Assembly (NCBI GenBank): GCA_022709905.1
Contig: JAKLHY010000056.1
Coordinates: forward strand, 1 to 52,561
Reading direction: 5' to 3'
Length of the DNA: 52,561 nucleotides
From: Verrucomicrobiota bacterium
GTDB taxonomy: Bacteria > Verrucomicrobiota > Verrucomicrobiia > Limisphaerales > UBA1319
Part shown: piece by piece, positions 8,543-17,255 of the stretch
How the letters are laid out: each line of letters opens with the position of its first letter
Position numbering within the stretch: position 1 is the stretch's first letter
Notes under the pieces: generated by a model
Databases searched by the model: none
Seen by the model: the letters and a program-made list of their open reading frames with translations, nothing else
Told to the model about the DNA's origin: nothing
Program-made: the position numbers and the translations under genes

Positions 8543-10915
8543 ATGAAGCCATCAACCGCTACGCATCATCGCATACAATGCCGGGCAATCCACCGCCGCT
8601 TCTGGGTTGGATTCCTTCTGGCCTCAATTTCAATCGGCCTCGGAATCCATCTCATCGCCCAACCCCCGCAAAATCTGCCTTCAGCCGGGATTCCTCCCCT
8701 GCCCCTGAATACCGCCGAGTCCATCATCGAGGCGTTCTTCGATCCGGAAGTCAGTGGTCTCTCCGAGTGGGCTGTGGAACGTGGGCAAGGTTGCGGATTT
8801 GTCATGGGACAGAACTGGGGCGCCGCCGATTTCCATTGGTCCGGCATGCCAAAATCGAACTTTGTCGCTCGCCTCTCGAGGCGATTCGACATGGATTGCG
8901 CACGTTTTGAAAAGCTGGTGTTGAGCGGAGCGTTGCCGCAACACTCGAGTCTCAAGATCACGGTGTTTACAGACCAGGGAGAACAGGCAAACACATTCCA
9001 CGAAACCGGCGCCCAGGAATTCGTTCTGGATCTTCAGGGCGCCGCGCGCCTCTCCAAAATCACGCTGGAGCTTTTATCCCAAAACGAAGGCGCGGCCGCC
9101 GGCTGGCTCACTGCAATTAGTTTGGTCGACACCGATCAACTCGGGTTTCATCTGGACCAATTTGAACACTACGAGGCTTCCTGGCATAAATGGATCAGAT
9201 CCCCCGACTACGAACCGGAGTTCAAACCGGCCATCGGTATCTTTCTTAAACCGGAGGACATCGAACGTTTGCGGAGCACCGCCTTGGACTATTACCGGAA
9301 TCAGGCGGAAAATCTGAAGCAAGAGTACGCGCGAGTACCCCCGGAATCACGAATTCAGGAACTCGCCCGCCAAGAGGAAGACCGGCCCCTCTATCGCGAG
9401 GCCAGAGGCTACGCAAAGCAGCGGTTGGCGCGCGGGGGCGACCTTGCGCAGGCTGCTCTCATCACCCGAGATAAGGAACTCCTGCGGCTTGCGGCGCGGT
9501 GGGCCATGTCCCTCGCGGTCTGTCCCTCGTGGGGAAAGGAGCCCCTTCAACATGTCCCGGCCTGTCCCTGGGAAGTCCGAGCCTTCAATGAGTCCTACGC
9601 CAGTGAAGACATTGCAAAGATCATCGATCTGGCCGGAGAAATGTTCACCCAGGCCGGCCGGGATTATCTCCTGCGACGGCTGGGTCTGTATGCCACCAGC
9701 TGGATCACTTACATGACCTGGAAACATGAATACATTTTCGAGTGCAATCAACTGGCCTACTTCAACCAAGGCCGCGTCTGCGCGTATCTCGCGATGGAAC
9801 CTTACATGCCCCGGGTCAAGAAATATCTGGAAATAGCCCTGGACGATATCCAGGACAGCTTCAAAGTGGTGCTCGAACCCGACGGAGGATACCTCGAAGG
9901 CCCAAGCTATTTTTGCGCCACGGCCCGGCGCCATTGCCAAACACTCGATTATTACGCTCGCGCGCGTGGATTGAACGTGCTGGGCATTATCCCGGAACAA
10001 CTCAAAAAAACCGATGACTATGCCCAGGCAATCGCCTCCACCACCCGGTTCGATTACCTGCCGATCTGCGACTGTGACCAGGGTGCGAGCCTCGAGACGT
10101 GGCTCTGGCTGGCCCGAGTTGTGCCTAACAGCTACTGGGTAACCCTGGCGCGAAAAAGTTATGACAACAAACCCGCCCAGCTGCGTGATCCGCTCGAAAA
10201 AGAACTCTTCAATCAAATCCCCAAGAAAGGTCCCCCGCTCAAGCCCTTCGTCTTCCTGCCCGATACCGGTTATCTGGCGTCCCACCGCAAAATCAAGGAT
10301 CAAGCGCTCAAGATCTTCATCATGGGAAACAAGGCCAACGCCGGACACACCCATGAAGACAAGGGGAGTTTCATCCTCGAATTTGCCGGACAGACTTTCG
10401 CCACCGACCTCGGTGTGGGAGAATACGATGATCCCCTTCATCAACTCTACAAGCATGCCCAACGTCACAACATGCTCTGCCCCACAGGAACCGAGGAACG
10501 CCCCGCCCCGCCCGGACGATTGCCTTTCGACGTAAAACCCACCGGTTCGGGAGATGAAACCAACTTCCATGCCGTCATCGACGCGACTCCGGGATGGAAT
10601 CGCTATTACAAACGGTGGATCCGCGCGTGGGACTCTCCCGTCCCCCGTGAGCTCACGATCCGCGATGAATATGAGCTAAACCAGGGAGATGGCGTCGTTT
10701 TTTATTGGCAAACCGCCCTGCCCTTTGAAGTCAAACAAAGCACCGTCGTGATCCGGGGCGAGAAGGGCATCGCAGAAATCCATGCGCCGCCAGATACCAC
10801 CATTGCCATTGATGAGATGCCGATGCAAGGCGGCACCAGCCAGAAACGCATTGGCATCCACAAGATGGGTGCGGCGGGCCGGCTGGAAATCAAGGTCACT
10901 CTCGAAACGCTCTGA
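8543..10915 (+). CDS. Heparinase II/III-family polysaccharide lyase-like protein
   Basis: A 790-residue exported protein. The start at ATG 8543 gives a basic N-terminus and one hydrophobic segment (FWVGFLLASISIGLGIHLIA, about residues 20-39), a signal peptide or anchor. The middle (about 200-540) fits the alpha/alpha toroid of heparinase-type lyases. The C-terminal beta part carries GNKANAGHTHEDKGSFILEF (about residues 594-613), the His-containing signature of heparinase II/III-like proteins. The family cleaves acidic glycans such as heparin or alginate by beta-elimination; the substrate here is unknown. It lies 150 bp after the RND gene on the same strand but is functionally unrelated to it. 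The nearby sugar permease and oxidoreductases suggest a polysaccharide-utilisation neighbourhood. Confidence 0.82.
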   Translation: MKPSTATHHRIQCRAIHRRFWVGFLLASISIGLGIHLIAQPPQNLPSAGIPPLPLNTAESIIEAFFDPEVSGLSEWAVERGQGCGFVMGQNWGAADFHWSGMPKSNFVARLSRRFDMDCARFEKLVLSGALPQHSSLKITVFTDQGEQANTFHETGAQEFVLDLQGAARLSKITLELLSQNEGAAAGWLTAISLVDTDQLGFHLDQFEHYEASWHKWIRSPDYEPEFKPAIGIFLKPEDIERLRSTALDYYRNQAENLKQEYARVPPESRIQELARQEEDRPLYREARGYAKQRLARGGDLAQAALITRDKELLRLAARWAMSLAVCPSWGKEPLQHVPACPWEVRAFNESYASEDIAKIIDLAGEMFTQAGRDYLLRRLGLYATSWITYMTWKHEYIFECNQLAYFNQGRVCAYLAMEPYMPRVKKYLEIALDDIQDSFKVVLEPDGGYLEGPSYFCATARRHCQTLDYYARARGLNVLGIIPEQLKKTDDYAQAIASTTRFDYLPICDCDQGASLETWLWLARVVPNSYWVTLARKSYDNKPAQLRDPLEKELFNQIPKKGPPLKPFVFLPDTGYLASHRKIKDQALKIFIMGNKANAGHTHEDKGSFILEFAGQTFATDLGVGEYDDPLHQLYKHAQRHNMLCPTGTEERPAPPGRLPFDVKPTGSGDETNFHAVIDATPGWNRYYKRWIRAWDSPVPRELTIRDEYELNQGDGVVFYWQTALPFEVKQSTVVIRGEKGIAEIHAPPDTTIAIDEMPMQGGTSQKRIGIHKMGAAGRLEIKVTLETL

Positions 10916-10979
10916 GGAATTGACGGGCTTGAATAAAAGCTCAATGTCACCTTACGGACTATCCGTTGTTACCCAGTTC

Positions 10980-11939
10980 TCAGGCGTTCCGAGCATGGGA
11001 TGATCGCAGATCGGGCGCGGCCTTAGAGCCTGTTTGAAAATTCCAAGGGGCGCTGTTTTCCCAGAAATGGCCGCATGGCGAAGCGCGACGAAGGAAAATA
11101 TCCCTAGCGGATCTTTGACTGAGGAGCAACGAAGCCAGGGGGCTATTTCTGCGAAAAACCTTCGGGCGGCGGCTCTTTTGCCCGGGGCCAGCGTTGGCTT
11201 GGACCTTACAGCCCCCATCGGGTCCCAAAAGGTCGTAAAGAGCCGCCCAGCGGCCATGAAAACTAAACCTGAGTGAATCTCCCGCTTCGGTGGCCTGCCA
11301 CAAAACGGGCAGTTGTCTGGCAAAATTCCGCGCAAGAGCGTTTGTGGTTCGATCCAACTTCCACCAGCTGCCGATCAAGAAATCCCGGCTCAGCAGGATC
11401 ATCATCGCGTTTTCGTGATTGTCCGGTGTGAAAGGCTCGGGTAACGCATGGGCTCCGGGTTGTCCCAGGTTTTCCATCCGCTCGAAGGCGCGAGCCAGGG
11501 CTTCGGTATAGAGCCGATGCCCCGTCTCGGCAAAAGGATGGCAACCGTCCGGCGCGAAGGCCTTGCGGGCAGGGAAGCCCCGGTCCGGATCCGCGGGCAC
11601 ATCCGGCTTCGGTGATTTGAAGATCCATTCGCCCACCCGGATCCGACGCGCGGCTTCCATCGCCAGATGAATCGATGGAATCCCGTAGTGATCCGCAATA
11701 TGTTCCATGGCGGAGGCGGAACGCGGAAACCGGCCGGCGGCGAGATCGTTCGTCATGCCTTCGTGCATCGTGTAAACGAAGCAGATCTCGGTCGCGGCAT
11801 CCGCCTTCCAGATCTGGCGGACAACACCCTCCATGCAACGGTAGATCTGTGAGGGCGGAGCACCGCCATCGTTTACGGCGAACTCGACAAAGACCGGATC
11901 ACGCCGCCCGTCCTGATTGTTCCAGCAGTCGTGGGTAAA
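10980..11939 (-). pseudogene. Broken SGNH/GDSL hydrolase (5'-truncated, 3' end replaced by a repeat element)
   Basis: From 11939 the frame reads DPVFVEFAVNDGG (block III, the Asn of the oxyanion hole), then IYRCMEGVVRQIW, a middle region, and DGCHPF (about 11540), the DxxH catalytic pair of SGNH esterases. The first in-frame ATG (11834) lies after block III. The N-terminal GDS serine block is missing, because the upstream sequence is the 3' end of the permease gene and an in-frame TGA occurs at 11942-11940. SGNH homology stops at about LLGPDGG (near 11215). The remaining 75 codons run through a degenerate copy of the repeat also found at 15577-15849. A catalytically complete enzyme cannot be made from this locus. 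The intact ancestor was probably a carbohydrate esterase in the adjacent sugar cluster. Confidence 0.7.
11023..11210 (-). repeat. Degenerate second copy of the palindromic element
   Basis: On the plus strand, GGCGAAGCGCGACGAAGGAA (from about 11076) and GACTGAGGAGCAACGAAG (from about 11117) match the reverse complement of the element at 15577-15849 (GGCGAGGCTCGACGAGGGAA, GACCGAGGAGTAACGAAG). A CTTCGGGCGGCGG..GCCCGGGGCCAGCGTTG stretch also aligns with that copy. The outer end AGAGCCTGTTTGAAAATTCC resembles its terminal repeat, and the opposite end is unrecognisable. The copy replaces the 3' part of the SGNH gene and is read there in the same frame and orientation as in the oxidoreductase at 15555. 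The alignment was made by eye, so the boundaries are approximate. Confidence 0.6.
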
Positions 11940-13212
11940 TCAGGCCGTAAATCGTCGGCGCAATGAAACCGATCAGCGGCAGCACGAAACAAATCGCCAT
12001 ACTGTGATACGCATCGGCCAGCCAGCCCATGAAGGGCGGCGCTATCGCGCCTCCCACAATCGACATGATCTGGAAAGAAGCGGCCAGCTTGGTCTGGCTG
12101 CCAAGGTTGCGCAGACTCATGGCGAAGATGAAGGGGAACATGATCGACATGAACAGCCAGCAAAACGGCAGGATCATCCAGGACACGTGCTTGATGTTTG
12201 CCATGACCAGCAGAATGATGATCGTGTTCGCTATTCCATACAGGGAAAGCAACAGGTTCGGTTTGACGAACCGGGTGATGAGCGCCCCGCTGAAACGGCC
12301 GATGGCATAGAGCACCATGGCGATCGTCACCACGTAGGCGGCGGTGGCCTCAGGCTTGGCCGCGCCCGTAATCGAACCGTACCAGGCAAACAGCGGCGCC
12401 GTCACCGTGGCCCCGGAAGCGTCCTTGACCATGGCGTTCTCCAAAATGTAGTTGACCGCAAACGCGTTCACTCCCACCTGCGCGGCAATGTAAAGAAACT
12501 GGGTGACAATCCCCCAGACAAAATGGGGTTGACGAACCAGGGGCGCCTTATGGACGGAGCCGTCATCCGCCGACTTCTGGTTTTCGTCCTGTGCGTCAAT
12601 GTCCGGCAGCTTGACAAACGAGAAAACGCCAAACACCACCAGGACCACACAGCCCAAAACAACATAAGGAATGAGGAGCGAGTGAAAATTCGCCTCCGCC
12701 CCCGCCTCCTGGTGGCTGCCAAAAATGAACGCGCCTCCCACCGTCGGAGCAATGATGTAGGCGACCGAATTGAAGGCCTGCGCCGTCGACAGCCGTCCGG
12801 CCGCGCCGTCCTTGGGCCCCAAGACCGTCACGTAAGGATTGGCGGCCGTCTCGATGCAGGCCAGGCCGCTCGATAGCACAAACAGGGCGAGCAGAAAAGC
12901 CCAGAAGGCCTTGAACCATAGGCCCGCCGGGATAAATAAGAAGGCCCCCACGGCCAGCACCAGTAATCCCAGCAAAATGCCCCGCTGATAACCAATCCGC
13001 CGGATCAGCAGGGCGGAAGGCAGCGCCATTAAAAAATAGGCGCCAAAGACGGACGTTTGGATGAAACCCGATTGCGTTTTGCTGACATGAAGGATGTCTT
13101 GAAAGTGCTTGTTTAACACGTCCAGCATCGCATGACAAAATCCCCAGATGAAAAACAACGTGGCCACCATGAGGAAGGGAAACAAGAGCGCATTCCGTGT
13201 CGGCTTCATCAT
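11899..13212 (-). CDS. FucP-like MFS sugar permease
   Basis: A 437-residue major facilitator with about twelve membrane helices, probably a sugar:proton symporter. The N-terminus (LLFPFLMVATLFFIWGFCHA, then LDVLNKHFQ) and the following GAYFLMALPSALLIRRIGY match the FucP (L-fucose permease) branch, as do AFNSVAYIIAPTVGGAFIF in the middle and GGAIAPPFMGWLAD near the end. The length is normal for the family. Two consecutive ATGs (13212 and 13209) are possible starts. It is divergent from the Gfo/Idh gene at 13504 across a 291-bp spacer, so the two could share regulation. Its 3' end directly abuts and overlaps the open frame of the broken SGNH gene. The substrate may be a deoxy-sugar or other neutral sugar; fucose itself is not proven. 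Confidence 0.9.
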   Translation of the reverse strand: MMKPTRNALLFPFLMVATLFFIWGFCHAMLDVLNKHFQDILHVSKTQSGFIQTSVFGAYFLMALPSALLIRRIGYQRGILLGLLVLAVGAFLFIPAGLWFKAFWAFLLALFVLSSGLACIETAANPYVTVLGPKDGAAGRLSTAQAFNSVAYIIAPTVGGAFIFGSHQEAGAEANFHSLLIPYVVLGCVVLVVFGVFSFVKLPDIDAQDENQKSADDGSVHKAPLVRQPHFVWGIVTQFLYIAAQVGVNAFAVNYILENAMVKDASGATVTAPLFAWYGSITGAAKPEATAAYVVTIAMVLYAIGRFSGALITRFVKPNLLLSLYGIANTIIILLVMANIKHVSWMILPFCWLFMSIMFPFIFAMSLRNLGSQTKLAASFQIMSIVGGAIAPPFMGWLADAYHSMAICFVLPLIGFIAPTIYGLIYPRLLEQSGRAA

Positions 13213-13503
13213 TATCTCTTTCTTCTTAGTTGCCCGACCGGGTTATTGCAGGCAAGGAGTCTTCCCATTCACTTTCCCTCACCGGGGTCTTGCGAACCGG
13301 AGATGGGCCAGTCGAAAACTCAGCTTCGTGACTGCATCGGGCCCGGCTAGTAAAGCATCCTGACGATTTTTACGCAATGAATGGTTCGAACCAGCCTGAG
13401 CCGCGGACAATAAAGACCGGTAATGGACTGCCAGGATCGCGATTCTTGCTGTCCAATTGGCCGACCCCACGATATTTTGAAGCCATCAACCATTTTTTGG
13501 ACC
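13213..13503. promoter_or_regulatory. Divergent intergenic region between permease and oxidoreductase
   Basis: A 291-bp spacer between two divergent sugar-metabolism genes, so it must hold promoters for both directions. A 10-bp perfect palindrome GGTTCGAACC (13383-13392) is a possible operator half-site pair. I see no convincing -35/-10 pair and no regulator gene beside it. Assignment as regulatory rests on position only. Confidence 0.3.
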
Positions 13504-14670
13504 ATGAATACACGAACAAAACCGAGTCTTCAGTCCCTGCGAGCCGGTGTGATCGGCACCGGATTTATCGGGCCGGTTCACGTCGAGGCCCTTCGACGTC
13601 TGGGTATCCCGGTGACAGCGATCTGCGACGTGGGGAACCTGGCGCAAGCCGCGGCCGAAAAACTGGCTATCCCGCAGGCGTTCGCCGATTACCGCAAGCT
13701 GCTGGCGAGCCCCGAGGTCGATGTCGTCCACATAACCACCCCGAACCGGTTTCACTGTGAGATGTCCCTGGCGACCTTGCGGGCGGGTAAGCATGTCGTC
13801 TGCGAGAAACCGCTGGCCATGAACACCCGCGAAACCGCCCTAATTGTCAAAACCGCACGCGCTGCCGGAAAGGTGTTTGCGGTGAATTACAACGTTCGCT
13901 TTTATCCGGCTGTGCTCCAACTGCGCCGCCAGATCGCCAGCGGCGACTTGGGCGATGTCATCCATGTCAACGGCTCGTACTTCCAGGATTGGTTGTTCAA
14001 AGACACCGATTATAATTGGCGTCTGCTCCCCGGCGAAGGGGGAAAACTCCGGGCGGTGGCCGATATTGGAACCCATTGGATGGACACGGTTTCGTTCATC
14101 CTGGGCGCCAGGATTTTGTCGGTTTTTGCCGACCTGGCCACCTGGCACAAGAACCGGCGCAGGCCCCTGGGCGAGGTCCAGACCTTCGCCAAGGCCGATG
14201 CTCGGATGAAATACGCCACTTACAAGGTGCAAACCGACGATTTTGCCAGCGTCTTGCTCCGTTTCGCCAATGGATCGCGCGGCAACCTGGCCGTGTCGCA
14301 GGTGGCCGCTGGACGCAAGAACTGCATTCGCATCGAAATCTACGGTTCGAAAAAATCGGCCTGGTGGTGTTCCGAAAATCCCGAGATGCTGCATTTGGGG
14401 CATCGCGACGGCGCCAACGAGGTGGCGGTGCGCGCCACGCCGGCGTTTGGCGATGGCGCCGCGGGTTTCGTGGATTACCCGCCGGGCCACGTCGAAGGAT
14501 TTCCGGACACCTTCAAAATGAATTTCCGCGCAATCTATTCAGCCATTGCCGGGACCGGACAGGAGCGGCAGCTCTTTGCCAGCGTCCAGGACGGCCACCA
14601 GGAAGTCGCCGTGTGCGAGGCGATCATCAAGAGCCACCACACGAAACAATGGACCAAAATCGGAGCCTAG
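13504..14670 (+). CDS. Gfo/Idh/MocA-family NAD(P)-dependent oxidoreductase
   Basis: A 388-residue cytoplasmic dehydrogenase acting on a sugar or cyclitol. The start at ATG 13504 places the Rossmann glycine motif (GVIGTGFIGPVHVEALRRLG) at residues 16-35. The family signature CEKPLAMNTRE follows at about 100-110, where the Lys of EKP is the conserved active-site/cofactor residue. DIGTHWMDTVSFILGA in the C-terminal alpha/beta domain carries the usual GxH element. The first residues contain no export signal, unlike the related protein at 15555. The gene is followed after only 8 bp by the DeoC-like aldolase, implying one transcript, and is divergent from the permease. The exact substrate is unknown. 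Confidence 0.9.
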   Translation: MNTRTKPSLQSLRAGVIGTGFIGPVHVEALRRLGIPVTAICDVGNLAQAAAEKLAIPQAFADYRKLLASPEVDVVHITTPNRFHCEMSLATLRAGKHVVCEKPLAMNTRETALIVKTARAAGKVFAVNYNVRFYPAVLQLRRQIASGDLGDVIHVNGSYFQDWLFKDTDYNWRLLPGEGGKLRAVADIGTHWMDTVSFILGARILSVFADLATWHKNRRRPLGEVQTFAKADARMKYATYKVQTDDFASVLLRFANGSRGNLAVSQVAAGRKNCIRIEIYGSKKSAWWCSENPEMLHLGHRDGANEVAVRATPAFGDGAAGFVDYPPGHVEGFPDTFKMNFRAIYSAIAGTGQERQLFASVQDGHQEVAVCEAIIKSHHTKQWTKIGA

Positions 14671-14678
14671 CCCATCCC

Positions 14679-15473
14679 ATGAAATACACCTACGAAGAAC
14701 TCGCCAAGATGATCGATCACTCCCTGCTCCACCCGACAATGACCGACCGAGACCTGGAGGAGGGTTGCACGCTCGCGGCAAAATACGGCGTCGCCTCGGT
14801 GTGTATCAAGCCTTACGCCGTAAAGCGCGCCGCCGAACTGCTCCAAGGCAGCGGTGTGCTCGTCGGCGCGGTCATCGGATTCCCGCATGGGAATTCCTGC
14901 ACTGAATCCAAGCGTTACGAAACCGAACTGGCCTGCCGCGACGGCGCCGTCGAGATCGATATGGTCATCAATATCGGCAAAGCCCTCTCGGGAGATTGGG
15001 AATACGTCGAGCGGGATGTCAAAGCCGTCTGCGACGAAGCCCATCAACACCAGGCGAAAGTGAAGGTCATCCTCGAGAACGACTACCTGGCCCAGGGCGG
15101 CGCCGGTCTCACAAGCGACGAGATCAAAATCAAGCTCTGTCAGATCTGCGAGAGCGCGGGGGCCGATTGGGTGAAAACGTCGACCGGTTACGGCTTTGTC
15201 AAACAATCCGATGGCACTTACGCCTACAAAGGCGCCACGGAACACGACCTCGGCCTTATGCGCGCCAGCGTGTCGGCCAAGGTCCAGGTCAAAGCGGCAG
15301 GAGGTGTCCGCGATCTCGATGGCCTGATCAAGGTGCGAGACCTCGGAGGTTCCCGCTGCGGAGCAACCGCCACCGCGGCGATGCTCGATGAATACCGTCG
15401 GCGCGAGGCCGCCCCGATCCCGGGTTCCGAACAACAAAACCGGACGGGCAGCCTGGGTTCGGGAGGATATTGA
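14679..15473 (+). CDS. deoC: Deoxyribose-phosphate aldolase (DeoC)
   Basis: A 264-residue class I aldolase that cleaves 2-deoxyribose 5-phosphate to glyceraldehyde 3-phosphate and acetaldehyde. The start is ATG 14679, 8 bp after the preceding stop. It has the family's catalytic set: Asp94 in EIDMVINIG, the Schiff-base Lys166 in WVKTSTGYG, and Lys205 in VQVKAAGGVRD, with the phosphate-binding GGSRCGAT near 223-230. Length is normal, with a short non-conserved tail after EYRRRE. In a cluster with Gfo/Idh oxidoreductases and a sugar permease rather than with nucleoside phosphorylases, it may act in catabolism of a deoxy-sugar or a modified sugar. That role is inference; the family assignment is firm. 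Confidence 0.93.
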   Translation: MKYTYEELAKMIDHSLLHPTMTDRDLEEGCTLAAKYGVASVCIKPYAVKRAAELLQGSGVLVGAVIGFPHGNSCTESKRYETELACRDGAVEIDMVINIGKALSGDWEYVERDVKAVCDEAHQHQAKVKVILENDYLAQGGAGLTSDEIKIKLCQICESAGADWVKTSTGYGFVKQSDGTYAYKGATEHDLGLMRASVSAKVQVKAAGGVRDLDGLIKVRDLGGSRCGATATAAMLDEYRRREAAPIPGSEQQNRTGSLGSGGY

Positions 15474-15554
15474 TCCCCCGTTTCAAGGTCCACAGCCGCA
15501 TCAAATAAATGCTTTTCATTATCGCGGGATTTCGCATGCTCATCGTCAATCATT

Positions 15555-17213
15555 ATGAAACACGCATCGCCGCTTAGGGTCCGTGCAAAAATAACTTCCG
15601 ATTTTGGCGGGAGCGCCGCCGGGTCAGATGCTAGGCGCGTGGGCGGGAGTGTATCCTCGGTGATACTCGACCGTCCACGCAACAACGCAGATGACCCGGC
15701 GGCGCCCCGCCCCGGAGGGCTGCGAGGCTTTGGCTCGCGGACTTCGTTACTCCTCGGTCAGAGACCGCTGCGGGTATCTTCCCTCGTCGAGCCTCGCCAG
15801 CCAGCCAAATCCTCAGCAGCAAAATCGGAATTTATTTTTGCACGGACCCTTAATCGCCGGAAGTTTCTCTCTCGCACGAGCACCGCCTTGGGAACAATCC
15901 TGGCGGCGCCCGCCTTGATCCCGGCATCCGCTATCGGAGGCAACGGGATCCTGCCCCCCAGCGAACGCGTCAACATGGGATTCATCGGCCTGGGCGGCCA
16001 GGGCACCGGTCATCTGCTGGGAGGAGCCTGGACTTACGTGACCGGCGGTTATATCGCCCGCAAAGACGTGCAGGTGCTCGCCGTTTGCGACGTGCGCAAG
16101 GAACGTCGCGAATACGCGGGAACACGGTGCAACCAGATATACGCCGAAAAATTCGGCCAGACGGGCTATAGCGGTGTTCAAACCTATAACGATTTCCGTG
16201 AAGTCCTCGCCCGGCCCGATATCGAGGCGGTCCTGTTGGCCCTGCCCTATCATTGGGCCGCCCCGATGGCTACGATGGCTGCGCGCGCCGGCAAGGATGT
16301 CTATTGCGAAAAACCGATCGCCATCACCGTTCGCGAAGGGCTTCACCTGGTGGACACGTTTCGACGTTATGCCCGAGTTTACCAGGCAGGCACTCAGCAA
16401 CGGTCTGAATATGGCGGCAAGTTCCGCCAGGCCTGCGAATGGGTCCGCAACGGCCGCATCGGCCAACTCAAGGAGGTCTACGCTTATCGCCAGCCAGGCG
16501 CGTTCTATCCCGCTCGCTGGACCTCGAATGACAGCCAGCCCGTGCCAGCCGGCCTGGACTGGGATCTCTGGCTGGGGCCCCATCCCTGGCGCCCATTTGC
16601 GGGCGAAGCCGGCCATGCCCTGAGCGGTTGTTTTGTCGGAGATGTCAATTGGAGTCCGCACCACTATGACATCATTCAGTGGACCGTGAATCCCGATCCA
16701 ACCGCCCTGGTCGAAATCCAATATGAGCCGAGCATGGATCGATCCGCGGGAGCAGCTCATCCCGCGGGAGCCGCCGGTCGTCCGGAAGATGGCCAGGTGC
16801 ACTACCATTACTCCAACGGCGTGGTTGTCCACTCCATGCCTTATCCCAACGAACCGGTGGGCAACGATGGGGGCGCTTGCTTCGTCGGCACCGAAGGACG
16901 GATCGCGGTAGACCGCGCCAGCATTGCCTCCTACCCGACCAACATCCTCAAGGCCCCGCTGCGCCCCAATGACACCCGGGTTGAACACGTCAGCGGTCAC
17001 TCGGGCAATTTTCTGGACTGTGTCCGCAGCCGACGGCAGACGATCTGTCATCCCGAGACAGCGGTCCGCACCATCCATGCCATTTTGACGGGCGGAATTG
17101 CGATGGCGTTGCGGCGAACGCTTCGATGGAACCCCGTGAAGGCGGAATTCGTCGGAGACGAACAAGCCAATCGACTCCTTTCCTACACGCCTCGTCCGCC
17201 ATGGATCCTTTAA
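15555..17213 (+). CDS. Tat-signal Gfo/Idh/MocA-family oxidoreductase with an in-frame repeat insertion near its N-terminus
   Basis: A 552-codon frame. Residues 1-7 (MKHASPL) are followed by about 92 residues encoded by a palindromic repeat, then by NRRKFLSRTSTALGTILAAP (residues 100-119), a twin-arginine signal. Removing the element plus one TTA copy restores MKHASPL-NRRKFLSRT in frame. The mature domain has VNMGFIGLGGQGTGHLLGG (Rossmann), ALPYHWAAPMATMA, YCEKPIAITVRE, and the GFO/IDH C-terminal segment with DWDLWLGPHPWRPF. Such Tat-type members are abundant in PVC bacteria and act outside the cytoplasm on sugars. Only a GTG within the element could serve as an alternative in-frame start, so export of the present product may be impaired. 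It lies 81 bp downstream of deoC and 42 bp upstream of the HEAT gene. Confidence 0.88.
   Translation: MKHASPLRVRAKITSDFGGSAAGSDARRVGGSVSSVILDRPRNNADDPAAPRPGGLRGFGSRTSLLLGQRPLRVSSLVEPRQPAKSSAAKSEFIFARTLNRRKFLSRTSTALGTILAAPALIPASAIGGNGILPPSERVNMGFIGLGGQGTGHLLGGAWTYVTGGYIARKDVQVLAVCDVRKERREYAGTRCNQIYAEKFGQTGYSGVQTYNDFREVLARPDIEAVLLALPYHWAAPMATMAARAGKDVYCEKPIAITVREGLHLVDTFRRYARVYQAGTQQRSEYGGKFRQACEWVRNGRIGQLKEVYAYRQPGAFYPARWTSNDSQPVPAGLDWDLWLGPHPWRPFAGEAGHALSGCFVGDVNWSPHHYDIIQWTVNPDPTALVEIQYEPSMDRSAGAAHPAGAAGRPEDGQVHYHYSNGVVVHSMPYPNEPVGNDGGACFVGTEGRIAVDRASIASYPTNILKAPLRPNDTRVEHVSGHSGNFLDCVRSRRQTICHPETAVRTIHAILTGGIAMALRRTLRWNPVKAEFVGDEQANRLLSYTPRPPWIL
15577..15849 (+). mobile_element. Palindromic MITE-like element with 30-bp terminal inverted repeats, inserted in frame
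   Basis: The terminal inverted repeats are 15577-15606 and 15820-15849, matching at 29 of 30 positions; each begins GGGTCCGTGCAAAAATAA. The element is flanked by TTA on both sides (15574-15576 and 15850-15852), a 3-bp target duplication. Inside, 15606-15711 forms one long imperfect hairpin: GGCGGGAGCGCCGCCGGGTCA pairs with the sequence at 15692-15711, and CGTGG.CGG..GT.GTATC pairs around a CTCG loop. A segment with CTTCGTTACTCCTCGGTCAG follows and is shared with the copy near 11023-11210. Element length is 273 bp (91 codons) and it is open in the host frame, with no stop. No transposase is encoded, so mobilisation in trans is assumed. TNA-type 3-bp duplications occur with some IS5-family elements. 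Confidence 0.85.
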
Positions 17214-17255
17214 CCTGAACTGAAGACTCCGATTTCTACCGATTCAAAAGGCCCG

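Noticed and set aside
8332..8910. A 192-codon plus-strand frame overlapping the end of the RND gene and the start of the lyase gene
   Set aside because: It overlaps two well-supported genes in another frame and has no recognisable domain.
9347..10570. A 407-codon open frame on the minus strand
   Set aside because: Antisense to the heparinase-like gene, which has the recognisable motif.
13383..13392. GGTTCGAACC, identical to a tRNA T-arm core
   Set aside because: No acceptor, anticodon or D-arm pairing can be built around it; kept only as a possible operator palindrome.
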